DNA of 64,000 bases from Solidesulfovibrio magneticus RS-1 (GTDB taxonomy: Bacteria > Desulfobacterota > Desulfovibrionia > Desulfovibrionales > Desulfovibrionaceae). The stretch spans positions 558,001 to 622,000 of the forward strand of contig NC_012796.1 of assembly GCF_000010665.1 (NCBI RefSeq), given 5' to 3'. How positions within the stretch are numbered: position 1 is the stretch's first letter; every line of letters starts with the position of its first letter. The notes beneath the pieces are model-generated. The model made no database searches and was not told where the DNA came from. It was given only the letters and a program-made list of their open reading frames with translations. A program made the translations under genes and the position numbers. Of this stretch, positions 52,375-62,898 are shown piece by piece.

Positions 52375-52388
52375 TTTAGGAGGGTACC

Positions 52389-53078
52389 ATGGCTGAAGCG
52401 CGCAAAGTGTTCCCCATGAATGCGTTCGTGTCGTATCTCAAGGGCGTCGACAAAGAAGGCAACAAGAAGGGCGTGGCCGAGATGGTCGGTTTCATGACCG
52501 GCATGGAAATCGACGCCGAGCTGGCGCCGTTCGCCGCCGCCCTCGCCAAGGCCTGGATCTACGAGCAGCATCCGGAACTCGTCCGGATGAGCTCGGGCGA
52601 GCTGGGCGCCACCGCCCAGAACGTCTCCGTGGCCGTGCTGCCCCCGGATGTCGTGGCCGAGGTCAACGCGATTTTCGCCAAGCTGACCGATTCCAAGAAG
52701 ACCATCGACGAGCAGGCCGCCAAGCTCGCCAAGGTCGAAGCGGAACTGGCCGAAAAGACCGCCATCTTGAAGGACGTCGAAGTCCGCATGAAGGCCGCCG
52801 AAGACAAGGCCAAGCGCCTTGAAGAGTCCGCCAAGGACGCCGGCGAGAAGGTCATCGTGGCTTCCGAGGCCAAGGTTGTCGAGTACATCGGCAAGGTCGA
52901 CGAGCTGCTCAAGATGATCGAGGACGTCAAGAAGCACGGCGTGGTCACCGTTTCCGGCGGCGGCGCTGCCGCGGCTGACGGCGGCGCTTCCGGCGGCACC
53001 GGCGAACCGGTTGTGGGCGGCGAGCCCGCTGCCGACTTCGGCTTCGGTTCCGACGCCTTTGCCACCGACAAGTGGTAG
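52389..53078 (+). CDS. qmoD: QmoD, conserved fourth gene of the qmo operon
   Basis: A protein of 229 residues, starting 14 bases after qmoC with AGGAGG. The N-terminal half is a helical domain (MNAFVSYLKGVDKEGNKKG). The middle (about 100-165) is a strongly charged coiled coil with heptads of Ala/Lys/Glu. The tail is Gly/Ala rich. No cofactor motif is present. The homologue in D. vulgaris (promoter-distal gene of qmoABC) is needed for full sulfate reduction in published deletion work; its exact role is not known. The operon ends with a terminator. Confidence 0.88.
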   Translation: MAEARKVFPMNAFVSYLKGVDKEGNKKGVAEMVGFMTGMEIDAELAPFAAALAKAWIYEQHPELVRMSSGELGATAQNVSVAVLPPDVVAEVNAIFAKLTDSKKTIDEQAAKLAKVEAELAEKTAILKDVEVRMKAAEDKAKRLEESAKDAGEKVIVASEAKVVEYIGKVDELLKMIEDVKKHGVVTVSGGGAAAADGGASGGTGEPVVGGEPAADFGFGSDAFATDKW

Positions 53079-53103
53079 AAAAATCTACTCCGGTCGATTG
53101 ACG

Positions 53104-53132
53104 GGGAGGCCCTTAGGGGCCTCCCTTTTTTT
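53104..53132 (+). terminator. Terminator of the qmo operon
   Basis: GGGAGGCCC pairs with GGGCCTCCC across a short loop, then seven T. Confidence 0.93.
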
Positions 53133-53181
53133 GTTGATGCCAGTGTAGGGGTTTTGAGAAAGCTTTGAATATCTGAGAGAG

Positions 53182-53409
53182 CTAGTCGAAATGAGTTGCA
53201 ATAATTTCTTTTAATTGCGAGATGGCAGCTGTAGAGAATCGTATGGATTGACTTTTTTTGCCATGGATTTGGCGGTTTGGTGATCCATATGTGTCGATCT
53301 GTAAAAACTTCTCTTTGGCATTTGAGACCACGGTGAAAGTCGCATTGACTTCAGTGTGGTTCGTGTCCTTTTCAAGAGATATTGGTTCAAGATTTCGAAC
53401 AATTGCCAT
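53182..53409 (-). CDS. Small conserved protein of the LQIDTYGS type
   Basis: A 75-residue protein from ATG 53409 with GGGAGG before it; the longer frame to 53511 is unsupported. The motif FLQIDTYGSPNRQIHGKKSQSIRF resembles small proteins often labelled methionyl-tRNA formyltransferase-like, though too short for that activity. They may fold like PC4 single-strand-binding proteins; this is from memory. Composition is AT-rich against the surroundings, so it may be acquired. It is convergent with qmoD. Confidence 0.55.
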   Translation of the reverse strand: MAIVRNLEPISLEKDTNHTEVNATFTVVSNAKEKFLQIDTYGSPNRQIHGKKSQSIRFSTAAISQLKEIIATHFD

Positions 53410-53440
53410 TGTGCCTCCCTTTGTTCGTGTGTGAGTGAAA

Positions 53441-53710
53441 TTAGTCTTCAGGTAAAGTCCCCTCCCGCCGTGCCGCCGCCTCCTCGCGCAACCGCGACAG
53501 AATCTCGTCATAGCCCTCGGGCCGGTGGGGCCGCAGGCAGGGCGTGCAGTCCTTTATCCCTTTGATCATCTGATGGTCGCCGCCGCAGTTCTCCAGGAAA
53601 TACAGCGGACAAAAACAGAACAGGCAGTTGAATGCCTCGGGATCGGCCCCGGGGTGGCAGGGGAAATACCGGCAGGGGGCGTTGCGAAAGAAACGATGGC
53701 TGTTTTCCAC
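53441..53710 (-). CDS. Cysteine-rich small metal-binding protein
   Basis: An 89-residue protein with a GTG start at 53710, chosen for GGAG five bases before it; a frame reaching 53905 overlaps the divergent gene. Eight or more cysteines in APCRYFPCHPG, FNCLFCFCPLYFLENCGG and KDCTPCLRPHRPEGYDEI fit the Cysteine-rich small domain family. It probably binds zinc or an iron-sulfur cluster. The function is unknown. It and the lysozyme-like gene start divergently. Confidence 0.75.
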   Translation of the reverse strand: MENSHRFFRNAPCRYFPCHPGADPEAFNCLFCFCPLYFLENCGGDHQMIKGIKDCTPCLRPHRPEGYDEILSRLREEAAARREGTLPED

Positions 53711-53788
53711 GAAGGCTCCGGTTCGTCGGCACAAGGGTTGCAACAACCCGATCGCGTCAACGGATTGATCGAACCACGGGATAGCGCC

Positions 53789-55126
53789 ATGGCCATAGCG
53801 ACAACCAACACTACCGCTCAGGATTTCCTGAAGAAAGCGGCTGCAAGCACGCCGGGATCGGGCAAGGCCAGGCTTGATCCCAAACTTTTCCAGAATATGC
53901 TGCAAAGCGGCTACGGGATCAACGGGGAAGTCGGCAAGAACAGCAAGCTGTCGATTCCCAAGGAAAATATGATCACCGGCCTGGAGATGCTGTCCTCGGG
54001 CGAAGGCACGGGCAAGGACGCGGCTCTGTCCATGCTTGGCTACCAGACCGACGCCAAGGCTTTGACGGCCATGGAGCAGGGCATGAACCAGGGCAAGAGT
54101 CCGGGCCTCAGTCCGGGGTTGAGTCAGGGCATGGCCAGTTTCCAGGGCAGCGCCCTGGCCACGCTGTCGCGCATGGCCATGGAACAGGCGGCCACTGGGC
54201 AGACGTCGGCTCCGGGGGCGGCGGCCGCCGCCTCGGTCGAGGCCGATGGATCAAGCATCCGTCGGGCCGTGGACAAGTCGGCCGTGCGCATGGCTGTCAG
54301 CGCCTCGGCCCGCCATCCCGACGACCTCGGCCATTTGGGCCGGGTCAACCAGGCATCGGGCCGGGGCGGCTTCACCAAGCGCGAGGAAGAGCTTCTCCTG
54401 GCCGTGGCCGGCGCGGAAAACATCCTGGCCGAGACGACCCGGGTGGAACAGGCCAAGGAGACGGCCGCCGTCTCCCGCAAGGTGCTGCCCTCGACCCTGG
54501 AGCATAAGGCTGGCCGGCTGTCCGCCCAGTACGAATCCAATTCCGAGATTGACTATATCGGCTACGACAGCCGGGGCGGCACGTCCTACGGCCAGTACCA
54601 GATCGCTTCCAAGACCGGGACCATGGACTATTTCCTGCGCTTCCTCGACGACAAGGCCCCGGACATCGCGGGCAAGTTGCGCGCGGCCGGCCCGGCCGAC
54701 ACCGGCGGTCGGGCCGGGCGGATGCCGGCGGCCTGGAAGGCCGTGGCCGCCTCGGACCCCAGGCGCTTCGAGGCCTTGCAGCACGAGTTCATCCGCTCCA
54801 ACAACTACTCACCGGCCGCCAAGTCCATCGTGCTGACCACGGGCGTGGACGTCACCAAGCGCTCCTACGCTCTGCGCGAGGTCTTGTGGAGCACAGCCGT
54901 GCAGCACGGTCCGGGTGGAGCCGAGCGCATCTTCACCCAGGCCATCGAAAAAGCCGAAGCCCTGCCGCCGGGTCAGGATTTTGACAAGGCGGTCATCGAA
55001 GAGGTTTACCGCGTCCGGGGCCAAAAGTTTTTCCGCCACAACAAGCGTATCCGTGAAGCCGTCCTGTCGCGGTTCCAGGACGAGAAGACCACGGCCATAG
55101 CGTTGTTGGACAGCCCGTCCGTCTAG
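53789..55126 (+). CDS. Lysozyme-like peptidoglycan hydrolase domain protein
   Basis: A protein of 445 residues from ATG 53789. Residues 1-220 are Ala/Ser/Gly-rich and look disordered or repetitive (KSPGLSPGLSQGMA). The C-terminal half contains YESNSEIDYIGYDSRGGTSYGQYQIASKTGTMDYFLRFL. This matches proteins called VgrG-related in other bacteria and resembles the lysozyme/transglycosylase fold, where the Glu in YESNSE could be catalytic. There is no signal peptide. A role in cell-wall opening for a secretion, phage or flagellar structure is possible but not shown. Confidence 0.6.
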   Translation: MAIATTNTTAQDFLKKAAASTPGSGKARLDPKLFQNMLQSGYGINGEVGKNSKLSIPKENMITGLEMLSSGEGTGKDAALSMLGYQTDAKALTAMEQGMNQGKSPGLSPGLSQGMASFQGSALATLSRMAMEQAATGQTSAPGAAAAASVEADGSSIRRAVDKSAVRMAVSASARHPDDLGHLGRVNQASGRGGFTKREEELLLAVAGAENILAETTRVEQAKETAAVSRKVLPSTLEHKAGRLSAQYESNSEIDYIGYDSRGGTSYGQYQIASKTGTMDYFLRFLDDKAPDIAGKLRAAGPADTGGRAGRMPAAWKAVAASDPRRFEALQHEFIRSNNYSPAAKSIVLTTGVDVTKRSYALREVLWSTAVQHGPGGAERIFTQAIEKAEALPPGQDFDKAVIEEVYRVRGQKFFRHNKRIREAVLSRFQDEKTTAIALLDSPSV

Positions 55127-55159
55127 TTTCCCCCGGGAAGCGGCTTGCATCGCAACCTC

Positions 55160-55192
55160 TCGCCGCGCGGGTTTGCCCTCGCGGCGATTTGT
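55160..55192 (+). terminator. Terminator after the lysozyme-like gene
   Basis: TCGCCGCG pairs with CGCGGCGA over a 12-base loop, followed by TTTGTTGT. Confidence 0.75.
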
Positions 55193-55206
55193 TGTAGCAT
55201 GGGGCC

Positions 55207-56568
55207 ATGACGCCGACGGACGCCAAGCCCGCCGAGGCCGGGGACGCGGTCAGCTTATCGCGCAAGATCGATGGGTTGCGGAGGTGTTTTGCCCTGTCGC
55301 GGCTTGTGGCTGAATCCCTGGACCTTTCCGAGGTGCTTGAGCGCATCATGACCACCTCGCGCCAAGCCCTTTGTGCCGAGGCGGCCAGCCTGCTGCTGGT
55401 GGACGACACGCCCGGCCCCGGCCAGGGCGAGCTGGTCTTCACCGTGGCCCAGGGGCCGGCTTGTATGCCGCTCAAGTCCGGTTTCCGCCTGGCTCCGGGC
55501 CAGGGCGTGGCCGGATGGGTGGCTGCGTCCGGCGAGCCCGTGCTCTTGGCCGACGCTTACGCCGATCCGCGTTTCAACCGCGAGGTGGACCGTCAGACCG
55601 GTTATCGCACCCGCTCCATGCTGTGCGTGCCGCTGACGTACCGCGAACGGGTCATCGGCGTGGTGCAGTGCATCAACAAAGCCGGCGGCGGAGAGTTTTG
55701 CGCCGACGACCTGGAGACCTTTTCCCTGCTGGCCGCTCAGGCCGCCGTAGCCATCGTCAACGCCCGGCTACACGGCGAGGCCCTGGCCAAACAGCGCATG
55801 GATTTTGACATGGAGGTGGCGGCCAGCGTCCAGCAGGGCTTTTGGCCCAAGGGCGCGCCGACTTTGACCGGCTTTGACGTGGCCGGGGTGAGCCGGCCCT
55901 GCGACGCCACCGGCGGCGATTATTACGACTACCTCATGCGCCCGGGCGAACATGGGGAGCGGCATTTTCTGGTGGCCGTGGGCGACGTCACCGGCCATGG
56001 CATCCAGGCCGCCCTGCTCATGGCCAGCGTGCGGGCCTTTTTACGTTCACGCCTGCTGTCCCCGGGCGGCCCGGCCGCCATCGTCGGCGACGTCAACCGC
56101 TTGCTGGCCGAGGACATGGGCGTTTCGGGGCGGTTTATAACTCTTTTTCTGCTGGAACTGTGCCCGGAAACCGGGCAGTTGCGCTATGTGCGGGCCGGCC
56201 ACGATCCGGCTCTGCTCTACGATCCGGCCACGGACGAGTTCCAGGAACTCGGCGGCCGGGGTATCCCCCTGGGCATCGACGCCGACTGGCGTTATGAAGA
56301 GAATCTGGTCAAGGGCCTGCCGCCCGGGGCCGTGCTGGCCCTTGGCACCGACGGCATATGGGAGGCCAGGGACGCGCACGGGGAGATGTACGGCAAAACC
56401 CGTTTGCGCCATGCCCTGCGCCGGGCCGCGTCCCTGGACGCGGCCGGCGTCGCCCGCGAGGCGCTGGCCGATCTGGAAGCCTTCCGCCAGGGAGAACCCA
56501 GCCGCGACGACGTGACGCTGGTTGTGGTCAAGGCCTGGGCGGGGGCGAAACACACGGAGGCGGCATGA
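55207..56568 (+). CDS. GAF domain PP2C-type phosphatase (SpoIIE/RsbU-like)
   Basis: A protein of 453 residues from ATG 55207. The GAF domain covers about 25-200 (VLERIMTTSRQALCAEAASLLLVDD, then LAPGQGVAGWVAASGEPVLLAD and SMLCVPLTYRERVIGVVQ). A helical linker leads to the PP2C domain from about 205, with CDATGGDYYDYL, VGDVTGHGIQAALLMAS, and LALGTDGIWEARD; these Asp residues bind the Mn ions. It should dephosphorylate an anti-sigma-antagonist or similar partner; no such partner gene is here. ATGA overlap couples it with an EF-hand/LysM lipoprotein. Confidence 0.9.
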   Translation: MTPTDAKPAEAGDAVSLSRKIDGLRRCFALSRLVAESLDLSEVLERIMTTSRQALCAEAASLLLVDDTPGPGQGELVFTVAQGPACMPLKSGFRLAPGQGVAGWVAASGEPVLLADAYADPRFNREVDRQTGYRTRSMLCVPLTYRERVIGVVQCINKAGGGEFCADDLETFSLLAAQAAVAIVNARLHGEALAKQRMDFDMEVAASVQQGFWPKGAPTLTGFDVAGVSRPCDATGGDYYDYLMRPGEHGERHFLVAVGDVTGHGIQAALLMASVRAFLRSRLLSPGGPAAIVGDVNRLLAEDMGVSGRFITLFLLELCPETGQLRYVRAGHDPALLYDPATDEFQELGGRGIPLGIDADWRYEENLVKGLPPGAVLALGTDGIWEARDAHGEMYGKTRLRHALRRAASLDAAGVAREALADLEAFRQGEPSRDDVTLVVVKAWAGAKHTEAA

Positions 56569-57278
56569 AGTCGCGCATTGCCACGACAATGGTTCTGGCG
56601 GCCGGGCTTGCCCTGGCCGGCTGCAGCAAGGAAGACCCCACGGGATTCCCCAAAGTGGATTACAACAAAGACGGCCGGGTCATCTTCGAGGAGCTGATCG
56701 TCATCTTCCCGGATCTCACTGTCGAGGAGTTCCTGGCCGCCGACGCCGACGGCAACGGGACGCTCAGCGACCGGGAATACGGCCGTTTCCGCGACGCCCG
56801 GACGGCCGGCAAGAAGCTTGACGCCGCCGCCGTTCCGGCTGCCCCGGCAGCCAAACCGGCCGAGGCCCCGGCGGCCAAACCGGCCGAGCCGACGGCTCCT
56901 GCGCCAGCCAAGGCCGCCGAACCGGCGCCGGCGGCTGCCATCCCGGCTCCGGCCGCGCCGGTCACCGAAGTCGTGGAAACCGTGGTCGCCGAACCGCCTG
57001 CCCCGGCTCCGGCTCCCGCGCCGACTGCCCCTGCAGCGGCCAAGCCAGCCCCCGCAGCGGAAAAGCCGGCTTCCACGGCGACCAAGCCGGCCGTTGGTGC
57101 AGATAAGCCGGTCGCAGCCGGCGGCGCGACCCACACCGTGGCGCGCGGCGATACCCTCACGCGCCTGGCCAAGAAGTACGGCGTTTCGGCCCAGGCCATC
57201 ATGGAGGCCAACGGCATGAAAAACGCCGATCAGCTGCAGCTCGGCAAGACGTTGACCATCCCGGCTCCGGCCCAATAG
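56565..57278 (+). CDS. EF-hand and LysM lipoprotein
   Basis: A protein of 237 residues whose ATG overlaps the phosphatase stop. The lipobox is in LALAGC after a short signal. Two EF-hand loops follow: DYNKDGRVIFEE and DADGNGTLSDRE, both with the Asp/Asn/Gly pattern for Ca binding. The middle is a long Ala/Pro/Lys low-complexity linker. The C-terminus (about 188-233) is one LysM domain (HTVARGDTLTRLAKKYGV) for peptidoglycan. It thus spans membrane and wall with a Ca-binding base. Coupling to a PP2C phosphatase suggests envelope-signal relay. Confidence 0.85.
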   Translation: MKSRIATTMVLAAGLALAGCSKEDPTGFPKVDYNKDGRVIFEELIVIFPDLTVEEFLAADADGNGTLSDREYGRFRDARTAGKKLDAAAVPAAPAAKPAEAPAAKPAEPTAPAPAKAAEPAPAAAIPAPAAPVTEVVETVVAEPPAPAPAPAPTAPAAAKPAPAAEKPASTATKPAVGADKPVAAGGATHTVARGDTLTRLAKKYGVSAQAIMEANGMKNADQLQLGKTLTIPAPAQ

Positions 57279-57303
57279 GCCAACCCGGGTTCCGATCCTT
57301 CCT

Positions 57304-57336
57304 CCGCCCCGTCGTCCTCTCGGCGGGGCGGCCTTT
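57304..57336 (+). terminator. Probable terminator after the LysM lipoprotein gene
   Basis: CCGCCCCG pairs with CGGGGCGG, followed only by TTT. Confidence 0.5.
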
Positions 57337-57626
57337 CCCCTTCGACTGCTCTTTTGAGAGACTTGTCTTTTGCAAATGTTTATTGCATGACTATATTGGA
57401 ATTGTCGGCGAAGTTCGTTTGCGGGCGGCGTCTGGCATCTCAAGTGAAATGGCCTGTAGGAGCAGTATAGTCTATAGGGGTTGGTCGCTTTATTGGGGGC
57501 GTATTAAGGATAAGTATCGGCCAATCTTTTGCTCTCTGTGTATTAACGGCATTTTTAGCACTGGCAGCGGCGTAAAGCAGCACGGCGAATGTCTTCGCCA
57601 CCGCGCGTTGCCTGTAGTGGACGGTC
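57337..57626. other. Intergenic region before the HD-GYP gene
   Basis: 290 bases, AT-rich between 57355 and 57560. It probably holds the HD-GYP promoter, but I could not choose a clear pair of boxes. No gene is supported. Confidence 0.4.
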
Positions 57627-58829
57627 ATGCTGCGGAAAATATCCGTCGCCGAGCTTTCGCCCGGCATGTTTGTCGTCGATTCCGGCCTGTCCTGGTTGGA
57701 ACATCCCTATCTTTTTGGTCAAGAAGGCGAAATCAAGAGTTTGGCCGCCGTGCGCGAGATCGCCGAAGCCGGCTACACCGAAGCCTTCATCGACACCGAG
57801 CGCGGGACCTATGCCCAGGGGCGGTCGGCCGAGCCGACCCTGGCCGAGCTGCTGGCCAGGGAGACCGACCGTCCGGCCGAGCCGGCCGTGCCCCTGGAAG
57901 AGGAGCTTGTGGCGGCCACGGCCGTCTACCAGGACTGCCTGTGCATCGCCCGCAACGTGTTGGAGACGGTTAAGGCCGGCGGCGAACTGGACATGGACGA
58001 GCCGACGAGCCTCGTCGACGACGTCATCGCCAGCGCCGTGCGCAATCCCGACGCCCTTGTCGCCCTGTGCAAGCTGCGCCGACACGACGCCTACACCTTC
58101 ACTCACGGGGTCAACGTGGCCGCGCTGTCCGTGGCCTTCGGCACGGCCCTTGGCCTCGACACCCTGGGGCTGCGCGACCTGGGGCTGGCCGGGCTTTTTC
58201 ACGACATCGGCAAGACCGGCGTGCCCGACGCCATCCTCAACAAGCCGGCCCGGCTCTCGCCCGGGGAATTCGAGCAGGTCAAAAACCATCCAGGCTACGG
58301 CCGCCAGATTCTTGAGGGCCGGGGGCTGCCCGAGGCGGTGCTGCGCGGCGTGGCCGAGCACCACGAGAAGTGGGGCGGCACGGGCTACCCCCACGGCCTG
58401 GCCGGCGAGGACGTGCACCCTTACGGCCGCATCATCGGCGTGGCCGACGTGTTCGACGCCCTGACGTCCAGGCGGGCCTACAAGGACGGCATCCTGCCCA
58501 CCAAGGCCCTGGGCGTGCTGTATGGGATGCGGGAGCGCGACTATCCGCCCGGACTCGTCGAACGCTTCATCAAGTTCATGGGCCCCTACCCCGTGGGCAG
58601 CTTCGTGCGCTTGGCCAGCGGTCACCATGCCTTTGTCAGCAAGTCCAATCCCGGCCGGCCGCTTTTCCCGGAGCTGCTCCTGACCTTTGATCCGGCCATG
58701 GCCCGCCTGAAACCTCGCAAGATCGAGGCCAAGCCCGACGCCGCCGGGAAATCGCCGATTATCGAGGTGGTGGATCCGGCCCGCCACGGTATTGATCCCC
58801 TGGAATTTCTCTGCCCGACGGGGCGGTGA
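57627..58829 (+). CDS. HD-GYP domain cyclic di-GMP phosphodiesterase
   Basis: A protein of 400 residues from ATG 57627. The N-terminal DUF3391 domain (about 1-125) begins KISVAELSPGMFVVDSGLSW. The HD-GYP domain has HGVNVAALSVAFGTALGL, GLFHDIGKTGVPDAILNKPARL (HD), EQVKNHPGYGRQIL, HHEKWGGTGYPHGL (GYP) and GVADVFDALTSRRAYK. All metal-binding positions look intact, so it should degrade c-di-GMP to GMP. The C-terminus has a small extra domain. Opposes the GGDEF enzyme near 2.5 kb. Confidence 0.93.
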   Translation: MLRKISVAELSPGMFVVDSGLSWLEHPYLFGQEGEIKSLAAVREIAEAGYTEAFIDTERGTYAQGRSAEPTLAELLARETDRPAEPAVPLEEELVAATAVYQDCLCIARNVLETVKAGGELDMDEPTSLVDDVIASAVRNPDALVALCKLRRHDAYTFTHGVNVAALSVAFGTALGLDTLGLRDLGLAGLFHDIGKTGVPDAILNKPARLSPGEFEQVKNHPGYGRQILEGRGLPEAVLRGVAEHHEKWGGTGYPHGLAGEDVHPYGRIIGVADVFDALTSRRAYKDGILPTKALGVLYGMRERDYPPGLVERFIKFMGPYPVGSFVRLASGHHAFVSKSNPGRPLFPELLLTFDPAMARLKPRKIEAKPDAAGKSPIIEVVDPARHGIDPLEFLCPTGR

Positions 58830-58862
58830 GGCGGGGGGAAATCGGCCTGGTCGGGGCTGTGG

Positions 58863-58893
58863 CTCTGGGGCCGCGCGTCGGGCGGCCCCAGAG
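58863..58893. terminator. GC-rich hairpin between convergent HD-GYP and MCP genes
   Basis: CTCTGGGGCCG pairs perfectly with CGGCCCCAGAG. No T-run on either strand, but its position between convergent genes suggests a bidirectional stop. Confidence 0.5.
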
Positions 58894-58931
58894 GGTTGCG
58901 GCAATTGGCGGCGTGACGGCCGGGGCGTCCG

Positions 58932-60773
58932 TTATTGCCTGTAGCGTTCGGCCTTGGGCTGCCCCAGCATCGGCAGGGCCTGGCGTCCGGCCGGGACGGC
59001 CGTCTCTTCGGACTTCATGGCTTCGATCAAATCCTTGAGGGCCTGGGCTTGGCTGGCCAGATTGCTGACGGCCAGGGTCGAGTGGCGCATGGTCTCGGAC
59101 GTTTCCAGGGAGACGCGGTTGACGTCTTCCAGGCTGCGATTGATTTCCTCGCTGGCCGAGGATTGTTCCTCCGAGGCCGTGGCGATGGAACGGACCTGGT
59201 CGGTGGTGGTGTCGGCCAACGTCACGATCTGGCGCAGGGCCTCACCGGACAAGGTGGCCAGTTGGGTGGCTTTGCCGATGGTTTTGCCGGAGCGTTCCAC
59301 GTTGTCGATGTTTTTACGCGTTCCTTCCTGAATCCCCCGGACGGCCTGGCCCACTTCCTTGGTGGCGGTCATGGTCTTTTCCGCGAGTTTTCTGACCTCG
59401 TCGGCGACCACGGCAAAGCCGCGCCCGGCTTCGCCGGCCCGGGCGGCCTCGATGGCGGCGTTAAGGGCCAGCAGGTTGGTCTGGTCGGCGATGTCCGAGA
59501 TGACGTTGATGATCTGGCCAATGCCTTCCGCCTGGGTACCCAGGCTGCTGATGTCGTGCATCATTTCCTGGGATTGGGCCTGGACCTGGGCAATGGCGGC
59601 CACGACCTGGCCGACGACGTCGGCCCCTTGGGCGGCTTTCGCCTTGGTCTGGTCGGCAGTGGCGGCGGCGCTGGAGGCGTTTTGGGCGACTTCCAGGACC
59701 GAGGCGTTCATCTGTTCCATGGAGGTCGCGGTCTCGCCGATGCGCTGGGCCTGTTCCCTTGCGCCGTTGCTCGACTGGTCAACCTGGGTGGAAAGGTCCT
59801 CGGAAGCCGTATGGAGGACCTCGACTATGGCTTCGAGCTGGCCGGCCGCCTGGAGCATGCCCTCGGTCTTGGCTGTTTCGGCGAGCTTCTTGGCCTCCAG
59901 CGCCTCCTGCATGGCCTGCCCGGCCCGCTCGGATTCCTTCGCGGCCCGCTCGGACTGCTCAAACGCCTCGTCGATCTTGTCCTTGAGCCTGACGAGCATG
60001 TCGCGCAGCGCTTCGGCCAGTTGGCCGATTTCGTCGCGCCGGTGCACCGGACAGGAAGCGTCCAGATTGCCCTTGGTCACTTCCTGGGCGAACTGCATGG
60101 TCTGGTTGAGCGGTTTGCTGATGGATCGGGCGATGACCAGGCCAAGGCCGATGCCGAGGAGGATGCTTGTGAGGGTGATGCCAAGGAGGTAGTCGCGGTT
60201 GGTGGTATAGGTGTCTTGGATTTGTTGGGCGAATTTGTGCGCGTTGGCATCCTTGAGGGCGCTTGAGGTGTTGATGGCCTCGTTTATGGCGTCGGTTTCT
60301 TCGGCCAACTGTCCCATGGACAGCACCGTGGATTCCCGGTGCGCGGCAGGGGCTTCGCTTTTGTTGAGTGCAATAAGTTTGGCAAGCGAGATGTTGTAGG
60401 TCCGCCACAGGTCGTCGAGGCGCTTGAGGCTTTGCTTGCCAACTTCGGTCCAAAACAAGGGCAGTGCCTCGTTGTAGTTTTTGAGGAAATCGATTTTGTA
60501 TTGGTCTATTCGTTTGATATATATCTCTCTCGCTTCCTGGGAGTCGGCCAAGAGCATATTTTTTGAAGCTCTGTCGATGTGCCCAAGCGCAATACCCGCT
60601 TCCTTGATAGCGGACAGGCCAAGCAGTTCTTTTGCATACATGGACTCAGCAAGACTGTTGATGTCTCTCATGCTTTGAAAGCCGATCTGGCCGACGACGA
60701 CAGTAAGACAGGCCATGGCAAGGAAGGAAAGAAGGAGCTTCTTGCCCACGCGCATGTCGTTAAACAACTGCAT
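58932..60773 (-). CDS. Methyl-accepting chemotaxis protein
   Basis: A protein of 613 residues from ATG 60773; the open frame beyond is unsupported. One helix at about 12-32, a periplasmic four-helix-bundle sensor domain (about 35-190), then a second helix ([21 protein letters not shown]). HAMP follows ([22 protein letters not shown]). The signalling hairpin tip is [47 protein letters not shown]. No C-terminal CheR-binding pentapeptide. The N-terminal coding part is lower in GC than the rest, consistent with a swapped sensor domain. Ligand unknown. Confidence 0.95.
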   Translation of the reverse strand: MQLFNDMRVGKKLLLSFLAMACLTVVVGQIGFQSMRDINSLAESMYAKELLGLSAIKEAGIALGHIDRASKNMLLADSQEAREIYIKRIDQYKIDFLKNYNEALPLFWTEVGKQSLKRLDDLWRTYNISLAKLIALNKSEAPAAHRESTVLSMGQLAEETDAINEAINTSSALKDANAHKFAQQIQDTYTTNRDYLLGITLTSILLGIGLGLVIARSISKPLNQTMQFAQEVTKGNLDASCPVHRRDEIGQLAEALRDMLVRLKDKIDEAFEQSERAAKESERAGQAMQEALEAKKLAETAKTEGMLQAAGQLEAIVEVLHTASEDLSTQVDQSSNGAREQAQRIGETATSMEQMNASVLEVAQNASSAAATADQTKAKAAQGADVVGQVVAAIAQVQAQSQEMMHDISSLGTQAEGIGQIINVISDIADQTNLLALNAAIEAARAGEAGRGFAVVADEVRKLAEKTMTATKEVGQAVRGIQEGTRKNIDNVERSGKTIGKATQLATLSGEALRQIVTLADTTTDQVRSIATASEEQSSASEEINRSLEDVNRVSLETSETMRHSTLAVSNLASQAQALKDLIEAMKSEETAVPAGRQALPMLGQPKAERYRQ

Positions 60774-61160
60774 AATACTGTCCTCTTGCGTATGTTGTGT
60801 GATCGCTGACGAGCCGGCGACGTGCCGGTTGTCCTCACCGCTTGAGGCGCAGAAGGATATGGGGTGGTTACGGTGGCGGTTGAAGATGAACGACTTTTCA
60901 TATTGCGCTTGCGTCGGCTGTCGTTGGATCGGCGAACAAGAAGGCAAGAGCACGGCATTGCGGCGGCGGTTTCGTGAAGGTGTCGCCGCGCGCTGTGCCT
61001 GCCTGTTCGCCGGGCGCGGCTGGGGGGGAGGCGGGTTGGCCGGCCTACGGGGCGCGTCCGGCGAGAGGGGGTGTTCGCCGACGGGGGGCGAAATCGGCAA
61101 GCCTTGCCGGGCATCGTCCTTGCATGAACTCCCTGGGGAACAGTCCCCCGGGAGCGTGCC
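60774..61160. other. Intergenic region upstream of the MCP and the hypothetical gene
   Basis: About 390 bases between divergent genes. It contains GGGGGGAGGCGGG and other G-runs near 61022-61036. No supported gene, and no clear promoter could be chosen. Confidence 0.35.
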
Positions 61161-61718
61161 ATGGACATCAACACCACTTACGACAAGCTCAGCGGACAGC
61201 TGACCATCCGGTCAGGCTTAAGCGACGGCCAGGCCAAAACCGCCGGCACGACCACGGCCACAAGCGCCAAGGCATCGACAACCGGCCAATCCGCCACGCA
61301 AAATCTCAATCTCGACAGCGCCTATATCAGCCCCGTGCTCCAGGCCAAGCTGCAAACCGAGGCGCTGCAGACCCAGTTCACCAAGACCCTGGCCGCCAAG
61401 TTCGAGGAACTGGACATCGACGTCAGCCGCCCCATCACCCTGACCCAGGGGGCCGACGGAAAGGTGACGGTCTCCGGCGACCACCCGGACAAGGCCGCCA
61501 TCGAAAAGCTGTTCACCGACGTGCCGACCCTGACCGAAGCCTTCACCGCCCTGTCCAAGACCAGCTCGGATCTGGCGTCCATGACCTCAAGTCAGTCGGC
61601 CTCGCTGGTGCGCACCAACGGCTACGCCGCCTACCTCAAGCAGATTCAAAGCTCCGCCTCCTCCGGCGATTTTTTCTACAGCTACATGGACGGCGCGGCT
61701 TCAACGTACTTCGGGTAA
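61161..61718 (+). CDS. Hypothetical protein, possibly surface or flagellum-associated
   Basis: A 185-residue protein from ATG 61161 with GGGAG before it. The first 50 residues are polar and Thr/Ser/Ala-rich. The rest is helical, with [36 protein letters not shown], then [21 protein letters not shown]. No signal peptide, no cysteine, and no family recognised. The N-terminal style resembles export through flagellar or type III routes, which is only an impression. An IS110 element follows directly. Confidence 0.6.
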   Translation: MDINTTYDKLSGQLTIRSGLSDGQAKTAGTTTATSAKASTTGQSATQNLNLDSAYISPVLQAKLQTEALQTQFTKTLAAKFEELDIDVSRPITLTQGADGKVTVSGDHPDKAAIEKLFTDVPTLTEAFTALSKTSSDLASMTSSQSASLVRTNGYAAYLKQIQSSASSGDFFYSYMDGAASTYFG

Positions 61719-61754
61719 CAGGGGCGAGGGAAAAGAAAGAGGCCTTGTATGTTT

Positions 61755-62865
<1,111 letters not shown>

Positions 62866-62898
62866 ATCCCTGATTATCGGTTGACTCAGAACACCGTT

